Positions 50,256-53,981 of a stretch of DNA of 53,981 bases are shown in pieces. The position numbers and the translations under genes are program-made. Source of the DNA: Paraburkholderia nodosa DSM 21604 (GTDB taxonomy: Bacteria > Pseudomonadota > Gammaproteobacteria > Burkholderiales > Burkholderiaceae); contig NZ_JAFA01000011.1 of assembly GCF_000519185.1 (NCBI RefSeq), forward strand, positions 188,429-242,409, given 5' to 3'. A model generated the notes under the pieces. It saw nothing but the letters and a program-made list of their open reading frames with translations, did no database searches and was not told where the DNA came from. Every line of letters starts with the position of its first letter. The stretch's first letter is position 1.

Positions 50256-51121
50256 CGACCTGCCCGGAACTGACATCCGACGATTTGCTGCATCCCGACT
50301 GGCAGGTTTCGCCGCGCGTGCGCGCGCTGGTGACGACGCGCGACGGCGGCGTGAGCGAGCCGCCATTCGGGCGCTGGCAGGCGGCGCAGGGCGGTGAGGG
50401 CGTCGATCTCCCCGGCGGCTTGAATCTTGGCCGCGGCTCCGGCGACGATCTCGCGCACGTCGAGGCGAACCGCGCACGGCTCTTCACGCATGCGGGCGTG
50501 CCGGCCGCGTGGCTCAAGCAGATCCACGGTCCCGTCGTGGTCGACGCCGCGCAGGCGCTCGCCGCTGCACGCGCGGGCGCTCCGCTCGAAGCCGATGCGA
50601 GCGTGACCGCCGAGCCCGGCATCGCCTGCACGGTGATGGTGGCCGACTGCATGCCCGTCTTGCTGTGCGACGGCGAGGGCCGCGCCGTGGGCGCCGCGCA
50701 CGCGGGCTGGCGCGGGCTGGCCGCGGGCGTCATCGAGCGCACGGCCGAGCGCGTCGCGGCGCTCGCGGGCTGTGGGACGGCCGACCTGCATGCGTACCTC
50801 GGCCCCGCGATCGGGCCCACGGCCTTCGAGGTCGGCGCCGACGTGCGCGACGCGTTCATGACCCATGTTGAGCAGGTCGACGCGGCACGACGCGATGCCC
50901 ACCGGGCCGCCACCGCGGCGGCCTTCGTGGCGCGCCCCGAGGCGAGCGGCAAATACCTCGCCGATCTCGCCGCACTGGCGCGGCTGCGGCTCGATACGCT
51001 CGGCGTGCGCCACGTGAGCGGCGGCGACCTGTGCACGGTCACGCTGCGCGAGCGCTTCTACTCGTACCGGCGCGATCGCGTCACCGGCCGCATGGCCGCG
51101 CTGATCTGGCTCAACCCCTGA
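50252..51121 (+). CDS. pgeF: Peptidoglycan editing factor PgeF (YfiH/multicopper-oxidase-like)
   Basis: A 289-residue enzyme that removes wrongly incorporated Ser from UDP-MurNAc peptides in E. coli. It shows VTTRDGGVSEPPFG, WLKQIHGPVVV, MVADCMPVLLCD (Cys) and AAHAGWRGLAAGVIERT (His), then YLGPAIGPTAFEVG, the zinc-site elements of this family. Older annotation calls it a laccase-domain protein. It starts on the rluD stop (ATGA), so the two are co-translated. Confidence 0.94.
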   Translation: MTTCPELTSDDLLHPDWQVSPRVRALVTTRDGGVSEPPFGRWQAAQGGEGVDLPGGLNLGRGSGDDLAHVEANRARLFTHAGVPAAWLKQIHGPVVVDAAQALAAARAGAPLEADASVTAEPGIACTVMVADCMPVLLCDGEGRAVGAAHAGWRGLAAGVIERTAERVAALAGCGTADLHAYLGPAIGPTAFEVGADVRDAFMTHVEQVDAARRDAHRAATAAAFVARPEASGKYLADLAALARLRLDTLGVRHVSGGDLCTVTLRERFYSYRRDRVTGRMAALIWLNP

Positions 51122-51532
51122 CGCTGCCGCGACGAGCCGCCGCCGTGATGCAGCGCGGCGGCGCGTGGCGAGCCAGACGTTTTTTTGTTGCGCTGCAGCT
51201 ATTCCCGCAACGCACTGTGCGCCACTCACGGCGCATTAGCTCCCCGATTGCCGCATTGCACTGCAAGCGCTTGCCGCCACGGCGGATTTTTGTGCGCTAG
51301 ACCGCACAGCAATGTGTCGCGGCAGTTAAACAATTGATTACATCGGGAAAACGATAATTAAAAAAATATCGCAGCGCGGCAAAATCGGGCACAAGCATTG
51401 ACACGCTTTGCAATGGGGAGCAAGAATGTCCTTCACCCACGGGACAGGTCGTGACGAGCGCCGCAACGGCGCCCGTATGCGTACCACCTGCCTCTCAACC
51501 AGTCCTTCGGGACACATCGGTCAAAAGCAGGC
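51122..51532. promoter_or_regulatory. phaC upstream region with candidate promoter
   Basis: A 411-base gap. It has TGC-rich stretches with CTGCAG (51193-51198) and TTGCACTGCAAG (51254-51265), then an AT-rich tract (51327-51370) with the inverted CGATA...TATCG (51352-51371). A perfect -35 TTGACA (51398-51403) with AAGAAT (51422-51427, 18-base spacer) is the best promoter, about 100 bases before phaC. Whether the TGC-rich motifs bind a PHA regulator is not known. Confidence 0.45.
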
Positions 51533-53530
51533 ATGACGGCATCTCAACGTTCCAAGACTGCCCCGGGCACGGGCGCCTCAACTGATGGTGCAACGCGCGG
51601 CAATCCGCCTTTTGCTCCCGACGCAGCCGGCATGCAGCAGTATCTCGACGCGTGGACGAACGCCTGGAAGAGCGCCCTGAATGCTGCGCAGCAAACGGGC
51701 GGCGCGGCGCAGCAAGCGCCCTTCGCGGGGCTCGCGGCCAACTGGTGGCCGCCGGCGGGCAACGGTGTTCCGGGCAATCCCTTTGCCGCGGGCAATCCTT
51801 TCGCTGCGTCCAATCCGTTTGCAGCCGGCAATCCCTTCGCCGCGGGCAATCCGTTCGCTGCCGGCAGTCCTTTCGGTGCAGCCAATCCATTCGGTGGCGC
51901 GAACCCGTTCGAAGGTTTCAAGCTTCCCACGGCGTTGATCGAACCCACGCGGCTGCAGCATCTGCAAGCGGAATATTCGCGCGACGCGCTCGACTTGCTG
52001 CGTCAGGCCACCGACACCACGCCCAAGGCGCCCGAACTCAAGGACCGGCGCTTCAGCTCCGACGCCTGGAAGGCCACGCCCGCGTATGCGTTCACGGCGG
52101 CGTGGTATCTGCTCAACGCGCGCTACCTGCATGAACTCGTCGACGCGATCGATACCGATGCGAAAACGCGCGAGCGCATTCGCTTCGCCGTGCAGCAGTG
52201 GACCGCGGCGGCCTCGCCCAGCAACTTCCTCGCACTCAATCCCGACGCGCAGAGCGCCTTGCTCGAGACCCACGGCGAGAGCCTGCGCCAGGGCGTGATG
52301 AACCTGCTCGGCGACATGTCGCGCGGCAAGATCTCGCAGACCGACGAATCGCGCTTCGTGGTGGGCCGCAATCTCGCGACCACCGAAGGTTCGGTCGTGT
52401 TCGAGAACGCGCTGTTCCAGCTGATCCAGTACAAGCCGCGCACGGCCACCGTGCGCGAGCGGCCGCTTCTGATCGTGCCGCCGTGCATCAACAAGTACTA
52501 CATTCTCGACCTGCAGCCCGAGAACTCGCTCGTCGCTTATGCGCTGGAGCAGGGGCAGCAGGTGTTCCTCGTCTCGTGGCATAACGGCGACGCGTCGATC
52601 GCGGACCGCTCCTGGGACGACTACATCGAAGAGGGCGTGCTCACGGCCATCGAGACGACGCGCAGCATCAGCGAGCGCGAGCAGATCAACACGCTCGGTT
52701 TTTGCGTGGGCGGCACGCTGCTTGCCACGGCGCTGTCCGTCGCGGCGGCGCGCGGCGAACATCCCGCCGCGTCGATGACGCTGCTCACCGCGATGCTCGA
52801 TTTCGGCGACACGGGCGTGCTCGATGTGTTCGTCGACGAAGCCCACGTGCAGATGCGCGAGCAGACCATCGGCGGCAAGAACGGCGGCACGCCGGGGCTC
52901 ATGCGCGGTGTCGAGTTCGCGAACACGTTCTCGTTCCTGCGGCCCAACGACCTGGTCTGGAACTACGTCGTCGACAATTATCTGAAGGGCCGTACGCCCG
53001 CGCCGTTCGACCTGCTGTTCTGGAACAGCGACTCGACGAGCCTGCCGGGGCCGATGTACGCGTGGTACCTGCGCAATACGTACCTGGAAAACAAGCTGCG
53101 TGAGCCGGGCGCGCTCACGGTGTGCGGCGAGGAGGTGGATCTTTCGCACATCGACGTGCCGACCTTCATCTACGGCTCGCGCGACGATCACATCGTGCCC
53201 TGGCGCACGGCGTATGCGTCGGTGCCGTTGCTGTCCGGGCCGCTGAAATTCGTGCTTGGCGCTTCGGGCCATATCGCGGGCGTGATCAACCCGGCGTCGA
53301 AGAACAAGCGCAGCTTCTGGAGCATCGAGGCCGACGCGAAGCATCTGCCGGAAGAGGCCGATGACTGGTTTGCTGCTGCCGAGGAAAAACCCGGCAGCTG
53401 GTGGCCGACCTGGGCCGAATGGCTCGATCAGTACGGCGGCAAGAAGGTGAAGCCGCGTGCGCAAGCCGGCTCGGCGGAATTCCCCGAGATCGAGCCGGCG
53501 CCGGGGCGCTATGTGCAGCAGCGCGAGTGA
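51533..53530 (+). CDS. phaC: Class I poly(3-hydroxyalkanoate) synthase with NPF-repeat N-terminus
   Basis: Polymerises (R)-3-hydroxybutyryl-CoA into polyester granules. The 665-residue protein contains the lipase-like box GFCVGG with nucleophile Cys391, and Asp552 and His580; their spacing (161 and 28) equals that of the C. necator enzyme (Cys319, Asp480, His508). The N-terminal domain has eight tandem hexapeptides of the form NPFAAG (82-129), making the protein longer than the usual ~590. It starts at ATG 51533 with a weak ribosome site. The thiolase gene follows after 90 bases, as in phaCAB operons. Confidence 0.97.
   Translation: MTASQRSKTAPGTGASTDGATRGNPPFAPDAAGMQQYLDAWTNAWKSALNAAQQTGGAAQQAPFAGLAANWWPPAGNGVPGNPFAAGNPFAASNPFAAGNPFAAGNPFAAGSPFGAANPFGGANPFEGFKLPTALIEPTRLQHLQAEYSRDALDLLRQATDTTPKAPELKDRRFSSDAWKATPAYAFTAAWYLLNARYLHELVDAIDTDAKTRERIRFAVQQWTAAASPSNFLALNPDAQSALLETHGESLRQGVMNLLGDMSRGKISQTDESRFVVGRNLATTEGSVVFENALFQLIQYKPRTATVRERPLLIVPPCINKYYILDLQPENSLVAYALEQGQQVFLVSWHNGDASIADRSWDDYIEEGVLTAIETTRSISEREQINTLGFCVGGTLLATALSVAAARGEHPAASMTLLTAMLDFGDTGVLDVFVDEAHVQMREQTIGGKNGGTPGLMRGVEFANTFSFLRPNDLVWNYVVDNYLKGRTPAPFDLLFWNSDSTSLPGPMYAWYLRNTYLENKLREPGALTVCGEEVDLSHIDVPTFIYGSRDDHIVPWRTAYASVPLLSGPLKFVLGASGHIAGVINPASKNKRSFWSIEADAKHLPEEADDWFAAAEEKPGSWWPTWAEWLDQYGGKKVKPRAQAGSAEFPEIEPAPGRYVQQRE
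51776..51919 (+). repeat. 18-base repeats coding eight NPFAAG-type hexapeptides in PhaC
   Basis: Units are NPFAAG, NPFAAS, NPFAAG x3, SPFGAA, NPFGGA, NPFEGF (residues 82-129). Synonymous codons for Pro and Phe vary between copies, so the peptide is kept while the DNA has diverged. The run lies just before the start of the conserved synthase region. Confidence 0.95.
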
Positions 53531-53620
53531 GGCAATTGAAACGCTTGCTGCGGAATTCGGATTAACAACTTGACGGGCGGGGCGCATGGCGCGCCATCGA
53601 GCCGCCCGGAGGATCTGGAA

Positions 53621-53981
53621 ATGACTGACATTGTGATCGTATCGGCCGCACGTACGGCGGTAGGCAAATTCGGCGGTTCGCTCGCGAAGGTGGCGGCGCC
53701 CGACCTGGGCGCGATCGTCATCAAGGCCGCGCTCGAGCGCGCGGGCGTTACGCCCGAGCAGGTGAGCGACGTGATCATGGGTCAGGTGCTCACGGCCGGT
53801 TCGGGCCAGAACGTGGCGCGCCAGGCATCGATCAAGGCGGGCCTGCCCACGGCCGTTCCCGCCATGACGATCAACAAGGTGTGCGGCTCGGGCCTGAAGG
53901 CGGTGATGCTCGCGGCCAACGCGATCATCGCGGGCGATTCGGACATCGTCGTGGCCGGCGGCCAGGAGAACATGAGCGCCG
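53621..53981 (+). CDS. phaA: Acetyl-CoA C-acetyltransferase (partial, C-terminus off the right edge)
   Basis: Thiolase joining two acetyl-CoA into acetoacetyl-CoA, the first step of PHB synthesis. About 120 residues are present: MTDIVIVSAARTAVGKFGGSL, then the acyl-enzyme cysteine Cys88 in NKVCGSGLKAVMLA and GGQENMSA at the edge. GGAGG lies before the ATG. Position 90 bases after phaC favours PhaA; the distinction from other thiolases would need the missing part. Confidence 0.93.
   Translation, partial: MTDIVIVSAARTAVGKFGGSLAKVAAPDLGAIVIKAALERAGVTPEQVSDVIMGQVLTAGSGQNVARQASIKAGLPTAVPAMTINKVCGSGLKAVMLAANAIIAGDSDIVVAGGQENMSA

Noticed and set aside
51180..51186. Intrinsic terminator of pgeF at the T-run
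   Set aside because: The nearby GC hairpin is separated from the T-run by many bases, so it does not form a normal terminator.
51398..51416. Possible sigma-54 promoter before phaC
   Set aside because: TTGACACGC-TTTGCA looks similar, but the distance between the CAC and TTGC parts is too short and the GG is missing; a sigma-70 -35 fits better.

Overview
The window is GC-rich, densely coded chromosomal DNA of a beta-proteobacterium. It most resembles Burkholderia sensu lato (Burkholderia, Paraburkholderia or Caballeronia). The evidence is the protein sequences themselves (RpoS, PhaC, RluD, ClpB), the arn lipid A genes, the hom-thrC-moeA-moaD-moaE order, surE-pcm-nlpD-rpoS, dnaX-ybaB-recR beside a small SRP RNA, and a class I polyhydroxybutyrate synthase gene followed by a thiolase. 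I see no tRNA, rRNA, CRISPR array, insertion sequence or prophage. The genus call is inference.

Layout. 1-2938 (minus): the start of an arn operon (arnT, a small SMR-type membrane protein, arnB running off the left edge) for adding aminoarabinose to lipid A. 3096-3470: an Mth938-domain protein. 4005-10384 (plus): alanine-type aminotransferase, hom, thrC, then moeA-moaD-moaE (threonine and molybdopterin synthesis). 10483-11754: a group III truncated haemoglobin divergent from an NsrR-like nitric-oxide sensor, with a repeat between them that could serve both promoters. 11996-14593: clpB behind a heat-shock-type promoter. 14705-15861: yidB and a ComEA-like protein with a histone-like tail. 16080-24684: a complete-looking acetoin catabolic module, with the sigma-54 activator gene acoR divergent from acoX, an SDR, acoA, acoB, acoC and lipA; enhancer-like repeats and a -24/-12 promoter lie between. 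24729-27858 (minus): a GT39-type glycosyltransferase whose end overlaps a MATE transporter gene. 28180-33622 (minus): trxA, rho, a MerR-MFS-MtfA block, and rpmE2. 34076-37993 (plus): ffs, dnaX, ybaB, recR. 38064-40393: a CoA-transferase and a convergent quinone oxidoreductase. 40663-45339: surE-pcm-nlpD-rpoS-exonuclease. 45355-51121: EEP-family protein, rlmD, bamD, rluD, pgeF. 51533 to the right edge: phaC and the start of a thiolase gene.

How parts work together. Acetoin is oxidatively cleaved by AcoA/B (E1) and AcoC (E2); the module brings its own lipoyl synthase, but no E3 gene is present, so E3 is probably shared. NsrR and the haemoglobin form a nitric-oxide response pair. RpoS lies in its usual stationary-phase gene neighbourhood. 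PhaC and the thiolase make storage polyester from acetyl-CoA, which acetoin cleavage also supplies.

Most of the window is ordinary core genome. The signals most worth a second look are regulatory or repeat-based: nested enhancer repeats before acoX; a shared operator candidate between the haemoglobin gene and nsrR; a C/U-rich, G-poor rho leader; probable leaderless transcription of dnaX and surE; and a recurring pattern of short in-frame tandem repeats in rpoS, rluD and phaC plus a spacer repeat before recR.
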